A DNA stretch of 64,000 nucleotides from Seonamhaeicola algicola (lineage in GTDB: Bacteria > Bacteroidota > Bacteroidia > Flavobacteriales > Flavobacteriaceae). Every line of letters begins with the position of its first letter. Position 1 is the stretch's first letter. The notes beneath the pieces are model-generated. The model ran no database searches and had not been told where the DNA came from. It saw nothing but the letters and a program-made list of their open reading frames with translations. The stretch is taken from NCBI RefSeq assembly GCF_007997385.1, contig NZ_VOSC01000019.1:519090-583089 (forward strand), given 5' to 3'. Shown here in pieces: positions 37,657 to 46,064 of this stretch. Both the position numbers and the translations under genes were made by a program.

Positions 37657-39084
37657 ATGAGTAACACTGCGAAATCGGTATGGAATAATTGTCTAAAATT
37701 CATAAAAGATAATATTCAACCGCAAGCATATAAAACATGGTTTGAGCCCATAGTTGCAGTGAAACTCACTGACAATGCTTTAAGCATTCAGGTACCTAGC
37801 AAATTTTTTTACGAGTGGTTAGAAGAGCACTACGTAAAAATACTTAAAGTTGCTTTAACTAAAGAGTTAGGTAAAAATGCCAAATTGGTGTACATTATTA
37901 AAATGGAAAACACTTATGGTAATAAGCAACCTTTCACAGAAAAAATACCAAGTTCAAATAGATCTGCTGTAAAATCGCAAGATGTTGATATTCCTTTAAA
38001 TAATAAGAGTCCGGAATTACGAAATCCGTTTGTTATTCCTGGCATTAGAAATGTTAAAGTAGAATCTCAACTAAACCCAAATTATAGTTTTGATAATTTT
38101 TTAGAAGGAGACTCAAACCGTTTAGCGCGTAGTGCTGGTTTAGCCGTTGCAAACAAACCAGGAGGCACTTCTTTTAATCCGTTATTAATTTTTGGTGGTG
38201 TTGGTTTAGGCAAAACACATTTAGCACACGCTATAGGTGTTGATATTAAAGACAAATACCCTGAAAAAACAGTTTTATATATTTCTGCAGAAAAGTTTAC
38301 GCAACAATATATTGACGCTATAAAAAAGAACAACCGAAATGATTTTATACATTTCTATCAAATTATTGATGTTCTTATTATTGACGATGTTCAATTTTTA
38401 TCAGGAAAAACAGGAACACAAGATGTTTTCTTTCATATATTTAACCACTTACACCAAAACGGCAAACAAGTTGTTTTAACCAGTGATAAAGCACCGGTTG
38501 ATATGCAAGATATTGAACAACGCTTGTTATCACGTTTTAAATGGGGACTTTCAGCTGAACTGCAAACCCCAGATTTTGAAACTCGTGTATCAATTTTAAA
38601 GAATAAGCTATATCGTGATGGTGTTGAAATGCCTGAAGATATTATTGATTATGTTGCTAAAAACATAAAATCGAACGTTAGAGAACTTGAAGGTGCTATT
38701 ATTTCACTCATTGCACAATCTTCTTTCAATAAAAAAGAAATAACTATAGATTTAGCAAGAGTTATTGTAGAGAAGTTTGTTAAAAATACAAAACGTGAAG
38801 TTTCAATAGATTACATACAAAAAGTAGTATCTGATTACTTTCAAATGGATGTTGACACACTTCAATCTAAAACTAGAAAACGTCATATTGTTCAAGCACG
38901 TCAATTAGCTATGTTTTTTGCAAAAAAATTCACAAAAGCATCATTAGCTAGTATTGGTTCGCAAATTGGAAAACGTGATCATGCAACTGTTTTACACGCC
39001 TGCAAAACGGTTGACAACCTTACTTCAACAGATAAACAATTTAGAAAATACGTTGAAGATATTACTAAAAAGCTTTCAGTTTAA
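37657..39084 (+). CDS. dnaA: Chromosomal replication initiator protein DnaA
   Basis: A 475-residue AAA+ protein with the standard four domains. Domain I (1-90) starts SVWNNCLKFIKDNI. Domain II is a short linker. Domain III has Walker A GGVGLGKTH, Walker B VLIIDDVQFL and sensor TSDKAP. Domain IV has the DNA-binding signature GKRDHATVLHACK. DnaA opens the replication origin. The upstream 188 bp contain no cluster of DnaA boxes, so the origin is not evident here. A tyrosine phosphatase gene follows after 11 bp. Confidence 0.97.
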   Translation: MSNTAKSVWNNCLKFIKDNIQPQAYKTWFEPIVAVKLTDNALSIQVPSKFFYEWLEEHYVKILKVALTKELGKNAKLVYIIKMENTYGNKQPFTEKIPSSNRSAVKSQDVDIPLNNKSPELRNPFVIPGIRNVKVESQLNPNYSFDNFLEGDSNRLARSAGLAVANKPGGTSFNPLLIFGGVGLGKTHLAHAIGVDIKDKYPEKTVLYISAEKFTQQYIDAIKKNNRNDFIHFYQIIDVLIIDDVQFLSGKTGTQDVFFHIFNHLHQNGKQVVLTSDKAPVDMQDIEQRLLSRFKWGLSAELQTPDFETRVSILKNKLYRDGVEMPEDIIDYVAKNIKSNVRELEGAIISLIAQSSFNKKEITIDLARVIVEKFVKNTKREVSIDYIQKVVSDYFQMDVDTLQSKTRKRHIVQARQLAMFFAKKFTKASLASIGSQIGKRDHATVLHACKTVDNLTSTDKQFRKYVEDITKKLSV

Positions 39085-39095
39085 CACCTTTTATA

Positions 39096-39548
39096 ATGAC
39101 AAAAATACTAATGGTTTGCTTGGGCAATATTTGCCGATCTCCATTAGCAGAAGGTATTTTAAAATATAAACTACCAAAAGAAAACTACATAGTAGATTCT
39201 GCCGGAACTGCAAACTACCACACTAATAAACAACCTGATAGCCGATCAATAGCTGTTGCAAAAACACACGGCTTAAACATTTCAAACCAAAAAGCAAGAC
39301 AATTTACAGTAAACGATTTTGATGTTTTTGATTTTATTTACGTTATGGATCAAACAAATTACCAAAACGTTATAAAACTTGCTAGAAATGATGCAGACAG
39401 AAATAAGGTTGAAATGCTATTAAACGTGGTATACCCTAATAAAAATTTTGAGGTGCCAGACCCTTATTATGGTGGTGAACAAGGATTTGAAAACGTTTAC
39501 CAAATGCTTGATGAGGCATGTAATATAATTGCTGAAAAATTACAATAA
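39096..39548 (+). CDS. Low-molecular-weight protein-tyrosine phosphatase
   Basis: A 150-residue enzyme. The P-loop C(x)5R is VCLGNICRSPLAEG with nucleophile Cys8 and Arg14. The general-acid Asp is in VPDPYYGG near residue 125. SAGTANYHTNKQPD and VMDQTNYQNV are also family segments. Members dephosphorylate tyrosine residues, often of capsule kinases, or arginine phosphate. No kinase gene is adjacent. It is 11 bp after dnaA and 4 bp before the methylase gene, forming an apparent operon. Confidence 0.92.
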   Translation: MTKILMVCLGNICRSPLAEGILKYKLPKENYIVDSAGTANYHTNKQPDSRSIAVAKTHGLNISNQKARQFTVNDFDVFDFIYVMDQTNYQNVIKLARNDADRNKVEMLLNVVYPNKNFEVPDPYYGGEQGFENVYQMLDEACNIIAEKLQ

Positions 39549-39552
39549 AACA

Positions 39553-40266
39553 ATGCATACAACAGGAAATCTATATTTAATACCTACAACTTTAGGTGAT
39601 AATGAACCACTTGATGTTTTGCCTATTACGGTTAAAAACACCATTGAAAGCATAGATTATTTTATTGTTGAAAACCAAAAAACTGCAAGACGTTTTATAA
39701 AAAAAATTGCACCTAATAAATCACAACCATCACTTAATCTTTTTGTTTTAAACAAACATACAGAGCTTACTGAATTGCCTGAGTTTTTAACACCTTGCTT
39801 ACATGGTAAAAATGTTGGTTTATTATCTGAAGCTGGCTGCCCAGGAGTTGCTGATCCGGGAGCCGACGTTGTAAAAATAGCGCATCAAAAAAACATAAAA
39901 GTAGTTCCTTTAGTTGGGCCATCATCAATATTACTTGCATTAATGAGTTCTGGTATGAATGGCCAAAGTTTTGCTTTTAACGGCTATCTTCCTATTGATA
40001 AAAATGAACGTAAACAAGAATTAAAACGTTTAGAACGTTTATCATTTGACCAAAATCAATCTCAAATTTTTATTGAAACACCTTACCGAAACAATAAAAT
40101 GCTAGAAGATATCACAGCTGTTTTATCAGATAATACTAGCGTTTGTGTAGCGTGTGATATTACACTTCAAAGTGAATTTATTAAAACACTACCTGCCGGA
40201 AATTGGAAAAAAAATAAGGTAGACCTTCATAAAAGACCTACCATATTCATTATTCATAAAAGCTAA
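39553..40266 (+). CDS. RsmI-like tetrapyrrole-methylase-family methyltransferase
   Basis: I use the ATG at 39553 (MHTTGNLYLIPTTLGD); an earlier in-frame start would overlap the phosphatase gene. The roughly 237-residue protein has the family's LLSEAGCPGVADPGADVV, VPLVGPSSILLALMSSGMNGQ and IFIETPYRNNKML segments. RsmI methylates the ribose of C1402 in 16S rRNA; this shorter Bacteroidota form may or may not have the same target, so no symbol is given. It ends 22 bp before a convergent gene. Confidence 0.85.
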   Translation: MHTTGNLYLIPTTLGDNEPLDVLPITVKNTIESIDYFIVENQKTARRFIKKIAPNKSQPSLNLFVLNKHTELTELPEFLTPCLHGKNVGLLSEAGCPGVADPGADVVKIAHQKNIKVVPLVGPSSILLALMSSGMNGQSFAFNGYLPIDKNERKQELKRLERLSFDQNQSQIFIETPYRNNKMLEDITAVLSDNTSVCVACDITLQSEFIKTLPAGNWKKNKVDLHKRPTIFIIHKS

Positions 40267-40288
40267 TTTTACTGCAAAAAACAACACA

Positions 40289-40939
40289 TTACATAGCTTT
40301 TGCTTTCTTGTTGGGTTTAATAAAAGAAGTATCATAACCAGAAAAACGCTTCATGTAAGTGTACACGGTGGTACCAAATCCATCAGCAAAGTTATCTAAT
40401 CCGTAACTTCTTAAATACTTTTTCACACTTCCAGGCCCTGCTAAATGTGCTGCAGCCAAAATACCAGATTCTGTTACTAAAACGCCATTAATACGTTTAC
40501 CAACAAAGTTTCTAATATCTCTTCGCAGAATCCATTTGTTTCTTGATGCATTAGCAATAAATGCTTTTTCCTGAAGTTTAGGGTCATTTAAAAACGCTTT
40601 GGCATTATAAATACCAATTAGTTTTAAAGTTTCTTCGCCAAATTGATATTTACCAAGGTATCCAAACGTGTTAATACACGCATAATTTCCTCTAGATTCT
40701 TTAAAAGCCACCGCTTCTTTAAAACCAATAAAGGATTTACCTAAGTAAGGCGTAAAAACTTCATTAGATGCTATAAGATCCTGGTCTTTAACATCGTTTA
40801 GGCCAACTGTGTAATTTAAGCCTAGTCCTTTTGTAGAATACTTACTCAAATCTATCGTTTCATTTTCAGCAAACGAAACATATGCTATAACACATATAGT
40901 AAGACCGAGGGTAATATAACCTGCAATATTCTTTACCAT
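40289..40939 (-). CDS. Lysozyme-like/transglycosylase-like exported protein
   Basis: A 216-residue protein with an N-terminal membrane anchor or signal (IAGYITLGLTICVIAYVSF). The region FKESRGNYACINTFGYLGKYQFGEETL resembles the lysozyme/transglycosylase fold, where the Glu in AFKES would be the catalytic acid, and GKYQFG the following beta-turn. LAAAHLAGPGSVKKYL is also typical of that fold. It probably cuts peptidoglycan glycan strands in the periplasm, near mltG functionally. It is a single gene, convergent with the methylase. Confidence 0.72.
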   Translation of the reverse strand: MVKNIAGYITLGLTICVIAYVSFAENETIDLSKYSTKGLGLNYTVGLNDVKDQDLIASNEVFTPYLGKSFIGFKEAVAFKESRGNYACINTFGYLGKYQFGEETLKLIGIYNAKAFLNDPKLQEKAFIANASRNKWILRRDIRNFVGKRINGVLVTESGILAAAHLAGPGSVKKYLRSYGLDNFADGFGTTVYTYMKRFSGYDTSFIKPNKKAKAM

Positions 40940-41050
40940 AGTTCTAAATTTTTACAACATATTTTATACAAAAAATATGCCTTGAAATTTGAGCGTGCAA
41001 ATGTACAAAAAATATTAATACGCGCAAACCTACTCGATTAAATACGTAAT

Positions 41051-41962
41051 TTAATAGTAGAATGGATGAAATACACTTCCTTTTTTATTAAATTCTAATG
41101 CTGGAAAGGGTATTTTTATCGCATTCAAAACACTAAAAATAGAACTTAAAACTGGAGACTTTGTTTTTATGTTTTTCAAATTTACATCAAAACTTAAATA
41201 GAATTGACGCATAGGCTTTTTATTTGTTAACAACTGATTGTCAATATCTTTTAAATTACCAAGCATACCTTCGGCACCATAACCAACAGCAATATTTAAC
41301 CATTTTGGTAAATTGCTACGTTTAAAAAAAGCGTGTAAATTGAAACTTAACCAATAGGTTTGTCCGTTGTAATCTTTTAAAATTTGTTCAGAAAAATTAG
41401 CTCCTAATGTACTTGGATTTTGAGATGCGTATGCTGTTTGATGAAAGGAATATTTTAAGCTAATACGTTGCTCTTTCCAAAGTAACGCTTGACCTATGTA
41501 CAAACCTGTGCCCGTAGCATTGGCAAAAACATCACCCCATGAAAAGCCCCATTCTTTTGAAAAACCATCTAAAACTTCAACTGCTGTTAAAAAAGAAAAG
41601 CCCAAAGTAGCACCATATAGTAATTGATCTTTTTTACTTACACCACTCCATTTTAGTAAATTGGCTCCTGCGCTTCCTATTTGGTAAGCTGTAAACACGT
41701 GGCCTACTTTATCCATTTGCAACCACTCGTTATTATCATTTATGGTATGAAATTTAGACTTATCGTAATTAGCATACCATAATTGGTTTAAACCTATTAA
41801 AGAAACGGTTGCTAAAGAAGCCTCAGAAATAACCACCAAATTACGTCTTGGTATGTTTAAGGTATCACTTGGTTTAAAAAAATGAGGCTTTTCAGCTTGC
41901 CCAAACACCACATTTACAAGCAGAAAAAAAGGTAAAATGTATTTATTGCCACACTGTTTCAC
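41051..41962 (-). CDS. DUF2279 (YfiM-like) family protein
   Basis: A 303-residue protein with a GTG start at 41962 that overlaps the mltG stop by one base (TAGTG), and a signal peptide ending VVFGQ. It contains the DUF2279 core around LQMDKVGHVFTAYQIGSAG and a GFSFLTAVEVLDGFSKEWGFSWGDVFANATG block. It is probably an outer-membrane or periplasmic protein of unknown function. Aromatic-rich strands after residue 150 suggest a small beta-barrel. The coupling with mltG points to an envelope role. Confidence 0.8.
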   Translation of the reverse strand: MKQCGNKYILPFFLLVNVVFGQAEKPHFFKPSDTLNIPRRNLVVISEASLATVSLIGLNQLWYANYDKSKFHTINDNNEWLQMDKVGHVFTAYQIGSAGANLLKWSGVSKKDQLLYGATLGFSFLTAVEVLDGFSKEWGFSWGDVFANATGTGLYIGQALLWKEQRISLKYSFHQTAYASQNPSTLGANFSEQILKDYNGQTYWLSFNLHAFFKRSNLPKWLNIAVGYGAEGMLGNLKDIDNQLLTNKKPMRQFYLSFDVNLKNIKTKSPVLSSIFSVLNAIKIPFPALEFNKKGSVFHPFYY

Positions 41963-43005
41963 TACTTATTTATGCCTTGTGATGACAAATATCTTTGGTA
42001 AGCTCTAGCATTTTGATTGTGCTGTGATAATGTTTTAGCAAATTTATGATAGCCCAAGCGTTGAGCATCTGCAGCAAAATATAAGTATTTATGCTTTTCA
42101 TAATTTAGAACGGCATTAATTGCCGACAAATCAGGCATTGCTATAAGTCCTGGCGGTAAGCCTGCGTTTTTATAAGTATTGTAAGGAGACTCAATATCTT
42201 TATGCACATTTAATACACGTTTAATAACCGTATTTTTATATTTTGGCAGTTTATATGCCGCAAATTTAAGGGTTGGGTCTGCTTGCAGAGGCATACCTAT
42301 TTTAAGACGATTTATGTAAACACCTGCAATTCTTGGTTGCTCTTGTGCTTGTTTAGATTCTTCATAAACAATAGATGCCAAAGCCATTACTTCATGCTGA
42401 GATAAGCCTAATGCTTTGGCTTTATTTTGGCGGTTAGTATTCCAAAAGGCCTTGTATTCTCTTAGCATTCGGGCTCTAAAATCTTCGGCACTTGTATTCC
42501 AAAAAAACTCATAACTATTGGGCAAATACATACCTAATGCTGTAGCTTCAGTGAAATTATTATCAGTATAAAATGCTTTATCTGTAAAAGCTTTAATTAA
42601 TGAAACACTATCCGCTTCAATTTGTAACGCAATTCTGCCTGCTAATTTCTCTAAAGAACTTTGATTATTAAAAGACACTTTAACAGGTAAATTTTTACTG
42701 CGTATAGCATTAATAATTTCATTATTACTCATGCCTTTTTTTATAGCGTACTTACCGGGCTTTATGTTATTAACATATTTTTTTTGTTTTGCTAGTGCAT
42801 CAAACTTATTTATGTTTTTTAATAGTGGTTCTAGTTGCTCTTTTACTTGTGTGTAATTATCTGTAGATTTTATATAAATATAAGCTTCGTTGTTATTAAA
42901 AGCTGTGTTAGGCACCATCATAGCACTGTAAATAAAATAGGCAAAATAGCCAGCAATTACCAAGCCTATTAAAGCTATGGCCCAAAGAATTTTTTTTATA
43001 TACAT
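41962..43005 (-). CDS. mltG: Endolytic murein transglycosylase MltG
   Basis: A 347-residue YceG-family enzyme. A single transmembrane helix (about 5-30) precedes a LysM-like N-terminal domain. The catalytic domain has the essential Glu in ASIVYEESKQAQEQPRIAGVYINRL, then MPLQADPTLKFA and YNTYKNAGLPPGLIAMPDLSAI. It cleaves nascent peptidoglycan strands at the inner membrane. It follows a GNAT gene by 1 bp and precedes the DUF2279 gene. Confidence 0.92.
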   Translation of the reverse strand: MYIKKILWAIALIGLVIAGYFAYFIYSAMMVPNTAFNNNEAYIYIKSTDNYTQVKEQLEPLLKNINKFDALAKQKKYVNNIKPGKYAIKKGMSNNEIINAIRSKNLPVKVSFNNQSSLEKLAGRIALQIEADSVSLIKAFTDKAFYTDNNFTEATALGMYLPNSYEFFWNTSAEDFRARMLREYKAFWNTNRQNKAKALGLSQHEVMALASIVYEESKQAQEQPRIAGVYINRLKIGMPLQADPTLKFAAYKLPKYKNTVIKRVLNVHKDIESPYNTYKNAGLPPGLIAMPDLSAINAVLNYEKHKYLYFAADAQRLGYHKFAKTLSQHNQNARAYQRYLSSQGINK

Positions 43006-43006
43006 G

Positions 43007-43531
43007 TTAGTTATTTATTAGCTGAAATAAATATTCGTTTTTATAAGAGTTATTAATAAAATTCCAGTCTTTTTTTAATCCTACTTGCTTAAAACCTTGT
43101 TTTTCAAAAAGTTTTATACTAGCTAGGTTATCTTCAGTTATGTTGCAATATAACTGGTGCAACCTCAAATGTGTGAAACAATAATTGACTAATAAATTTA
43201 AAGCCTGTGCTCCATAGCCCTTGCCTCTACTTTTTTCGTCTTCAATTAAAATACCAATACCTGCCCTACTATTTTTAACATCAAAATCAAAAATATCAAT
43301 CATCCCTAAGGCATCATTATTGTAATTTGCAATAACCAAACGTAATTGTTTTACTTCATAAACATCTTTATGAGCATTTTCAATATATTGTTTAATTATA
43401 TATTTTGAAAAAGGCGTTTGGGTATTACTAAGTTGCCAAATGGCCTCATTGTTTTCTACTTTGTGTACAAAGGCTAAGTCTTCTGGCTCTAAAGCGCGCA
43501 AATAAATATCTTTGCCTTTTAATGTAATCAT
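43007..43531 (-). CDS. GNAT-family N-acetyltransferase, RimJ/RimL-type
   Basis: A 174-residue acetyltransferase. DIYLRALEPEDL starts the fold, LIEDEKSRGKGYGAQAL is the acetyl-CoA loop, and NIASIKLFEKQGFKQVG-like text near residue 150 (here NLASIKLFEKQGFK) is motif B. This pattern fits the RimJ/RimL group that modifies protein N-termini or small molecules. It overlaps the dapF stop by 4 bases (ATGA) and is followed at 1 bp by mltG. Confidence 0.87.
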   Translation of the reverse strand: MITLKGKDIYLRALEPEDLAFVHKVENNEAIWQLSNTQTPFSKYIIKQYIENAHKDVYEVKQLRLVIANYNNDALGMIDIFDFDVKNSRAGIGILIEDEKSRGKGYGAQALNLLVNYCFTHLRLHQLYCNITEDNLASIKLFEKQGFKQVGLKKDWNFINNSYKNEYLFQLINN

Positions 43532-44304
43532 ATGGTTCCTTTAAAAACAAAGTTAGCTGGCCCTACAAGCCATACGTTTTTATAAGCGCCATTAGTATCC
43601 TTTGTAAACGATACGTTTAGCTTACCACCTTGAACATTTAAATTAACGTTATTACTAGTAGTTTGGTTTATTGCATGCATAGCAATAGCTACTGCAGTAA
43701 CGCCAGTGCCACATGAAAGGGTTTCATCTTCAACACCACGTTCATAGGTTCTAACTGTAAAAGTGTCATTTGTTAATTTCTTTACAAAATTAACATTACT
43801 ACCAGCTTCATTGTAAGGCGCACCGTAACGTATTTTAGCGCCTTCGGTTTTAATATCAAAATCTTCAATATTGTCTTTAAATTCAACATGATGTGGTGAA
43901 CCTGTATTTAAAAACACGTGGTTTTCATGTTTTTCAATAGTATCAACATCTAACATTTGAAGTTTAACAATATCATTAGTAATGGCTGCATGATGCAAAC
44001 CATCAATAGCTTCAAAAACAGTATTTTTTGTAATAATACCCAAATCTCTAGCAAAAGCTACCAAACAACGCCCACCATTACCACACATGGTGCTTTCATT
44101 TCCATCAGAATTAAAGTAAACCATTTTAAAATCATAAGTGTCATGGTTTTCTAATAGAATTAATCCGTCTGCACCTATGCCAAAACGTCGGTCACATAAA
44201 AAAGCAATGTGTTTGGTATTATTTTTATCAAACGTTTGTAAACGATTATCAATCATTACAAAATCGTTACCCGTTCCTTGATATTTATAAAATTCTTGTT
44301 GCAT
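43528..44304 (-). CDS. dapF: Diaminopimelate epimerase
   Basis: The roughly 258-residue enzyme starts at the ATG at 44304 (MQQEFYKYQGTGNDFVMID); a TTG four codons earlier is unlikely. The two catalytic cysteines are in MCGNGGRC and LSCGTGVTAVA. GIGADGLILL and GSPHHVEF are also characteristic. It interconverts LL- and meso-diaminopimelate for lysine and peptidoglycan. It heads the operon dapF-acetyltransferase-mltG-DUF2279. Confidence 0.95.
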   Translation of the reverse strand: MQQEFYKYQGTGNDFVMIDNRLQTFDKNNTKHIAFLCDRRFGIGADGLILLENHDTYDFKMVYFNSDGNESTMCGNGGRCLVAFARDLGIITKNTVFEAIDGLHHAAITNDIVKLQMLDVDTIEKHENHVFLNTGSPHHVEFKDNIEDFDIKTEGAKIRYGAPYNEAGSNVNFVKKLTNDTFTVRTYERGVEDETLSCGTGVTAVAIAMHAINQTTSNNVNLNVQGGKLNVSFTKDTNGAYKNVWLVGPANFVFKGTI

Positions 44305-44346
44305 AATAGTGCACAAATATAGGAATATAAAACCATTTTTTTGTTT

Positions 44347-44383
44347 GTTAAAACTAGTTAAAGTTGAAGTTAAAAACCGTTAA
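44347..44383 (+). promoter_or_regulatory. Four-copy GTTAA array upstream of degP
   Basis: GTTAA occurs at 44347, 44357, 44369 and 44379, spaced 10, 12 and 10 bp apart, all on one face of the helix. It lies upstream of the -33 element of degP. It resembles, in arrangement, the direct repeats bound by OmpR/CpxR-type regulators. Confidence 0.5.
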
Positions 44384-44391
44384 AAAGCAAG

Positions 44392-44425
44392 TTGTAAATT
44401 CAATAAATAATTAATTTTAATTTTG
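44392..44425 (+). promoter_or_regulatory. Probable degP promoter
   Basis: TTG at 44392-44394 and TAATTTTG at 44418-44425, with a 23-bp gap, fit the Bacteroidota promoter pattern at its upper spacing limit. The start codon lies 98 bp downstream. Confidence 0.45.
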
Positions 44426-44522
44426 AAATACGTTTACTTAAATGTATAACGTTTTAAGAAGAACTCAAATAAAACAAGTTCAACATAGAAATAATTTAAA
44501 ATAAACTTAATTCTGAAAAATT

Positions 44523-45926
44523 ATGAAGAAGATTGCATCGTTAGTACTTATTTCGGCCTTAGGTGGTGTTTTAACGCTAGGTGGTTACAAATTATTTTTA
44601 GAAAAAGATAAAACCGTTGTTGTTGATACTACACAAACAACACCAAATTTTTTCCCTACTAGTAATGTAAACACCTTGTATAATACTACTGAGGCACCAG
44701 ATTTTGTAAGTGCTGCAGAAAACACAGTACATGCTGTTGTACACGTAAAAAACGTATCAATGGGCTCTGGCCAAATGACTTTTGAAGATTTATTTTGGGG
44801 CCGTAACTCTCAGCGTCCGCAATTAGGTACAGGCTCTGGAGTAATAATAAATGCCGATGGTTATATAATTACCAACAACCACGTTATTAAAAACTCTCAA
44901 GAACTTTCGGTAACCTTAAACAATAATAAAACTTATGAAGCTGAATTAATTGGAGCCGATGAAAAAACAGATATAGCACTTTTAAAAATTGAAGCAGATG
45001 AGGCCTTACCGTTTGTAACTTTTGGCGATTCTGATAATGCTAAAATTGGCGAGTGGGTATTAGCCGTTGGTAACCCTTTTAACCTAACATCTACCGTTAC
45101 CGCAGGTATTATTAGTGCAAAAGCCAGAGATTTATCGGGTAAAAGCATTCAATCGTTCATACAAACCGATGCAGCTGTAAATCCAGGAAACTCAGGTGGC
45201 GCTTTAGTTAATACTAATGGAGAACTAATTGGTATTAACACTGCCATTACATCGCAAACCGGTTCATATGTTGGGTATTCGTTTGCAGTACCAAGTAATA
45301 TTGCTAGAAAAGTTGTTGAAGATATCATGGAATACGGTAATGTACAAAATGGTATTTTAGGTATTAGAGGCGGTGCTTTAAATAGCAGATACTCTGATGA
45401 ACTAGGCATTAATGATACCGAAGGTGTTTATATTGCTGAAGTTGTTGAAGATTCTGGAGCTGATAGAGCAGGTTTAAAAGAAGGCGATATTATTAAAAAA
45501 ATTAATAACATAAAAATTTCAAAATTCTCTGATTTAACAGGTCAAATAGGTTCAAAAAGACCAAATGATGTAGTTGAAGTAACATATACCAGAGACGGAA
45601 AAATTAAAACAGTTAACGTAACTTTATTAAAAAACCAAACCTATACAATGCCACTGGTTGGTGAAGTTAAAAACGTAAAGGCTAACGATTTGAAAAAACT
45701 TAAAGCCTCAAATGGCGTGAAAGTAATTAAACTTAATGAAAAATATAGAGATTACTGGACCCGTAATGGTGTTGAAGAAGGTAGTATTATAACAATGGTG
45801 AATGATGTTGAAGTAAACTCTATTGATGATGTGCAAAAAGCATTAAAAAACGCTACAGAATTTGAATCATTAAAAATTGAGTTAATAAATACCAAAGGCG
45901 AAAAAGACCGTTTCAACTTCAGATAA
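44523..45926 (+). CDS. degP: DegP/HtrA-family periplasmic serine protease
   Basis: A 467-residue protease with a membrane/signal segment (5-25). The chymotrypsin-like domain has His120 (ITNNHVI), Asp150 (KTDIALLKI) and Ser224 (NPGNSGGAL). Two PDZ domains follow, about 275-370 and 390-465. DegP-type proteins degrade or refold damaged envelope proteins. The GTTAA array upstream suggests control by the RprXY-like system. The symbol is by family; I cannot separate DegP from DegS/DegQ-type paralogues by eye, though two PDZ domains favour DegP/DegQ. Confidence 0.92.
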   Translation: MKKIASLVLISALGGVLTLGGYKLFLEKDKTVVVDTTQTTPNFFPTSNVNTLYNTTEAPDFVSAAENTVHAVVHVKNVSMGSGQMTFEDLFWGRNSQRPQLGTGSGVIINADGYIITNNHVIKNSQELSVTLNNNKTYEAELIGADEKTDIALLKIEADEALPFVTFGDSDNAKIGEWVLAVGNPFNLTSTVTAGIISAKARDLSGKSIQSFIQTDAAVNPGNSGGALVNTNGELIGINTAITSQTGSYVGYSFAVPSNIARKVVEDIMEYGNVQNGILGIRGGALNSRYSDELGINDTEGVYIAEVVEDSGADRAGLKEGDIIKKINNIKISKFSDLTGQIGSKRPNDVVEVTYTRDGKIKTVNVTLLKNQTYTMPLVGEVKNVKANDLKKLKASNGVKVIKLNEKYRDYWTRNGVEEGSIITMVNDVEVNSIDDVQKALKNATEFESLKIELINTKGEKDRFNFR

Positions 45927-45953
45927 TTTCACTTAAAATTCCGATAAAAAGTA

Positions 45954-45992
45954 TAGCTTCCTTAAGTAAAATTAAGGGAGCTATTTTTTTTA
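45954..45992 (+). terminator. Terminator of degP
   Basis: ATAGCTTCCTTAA (45954-45966) pairs with TTAAGGGAGCTAT (45973-45985) with one G-U pair, followed by a T run. Confidence 0.88.
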
Positions 45993-46064
45993 CAAAAAGT
46001 GCTACGAAAACGTTTGAAATATGATACTTTTGCAAAAAATTAAACCCAACTAAACAATTTTTGT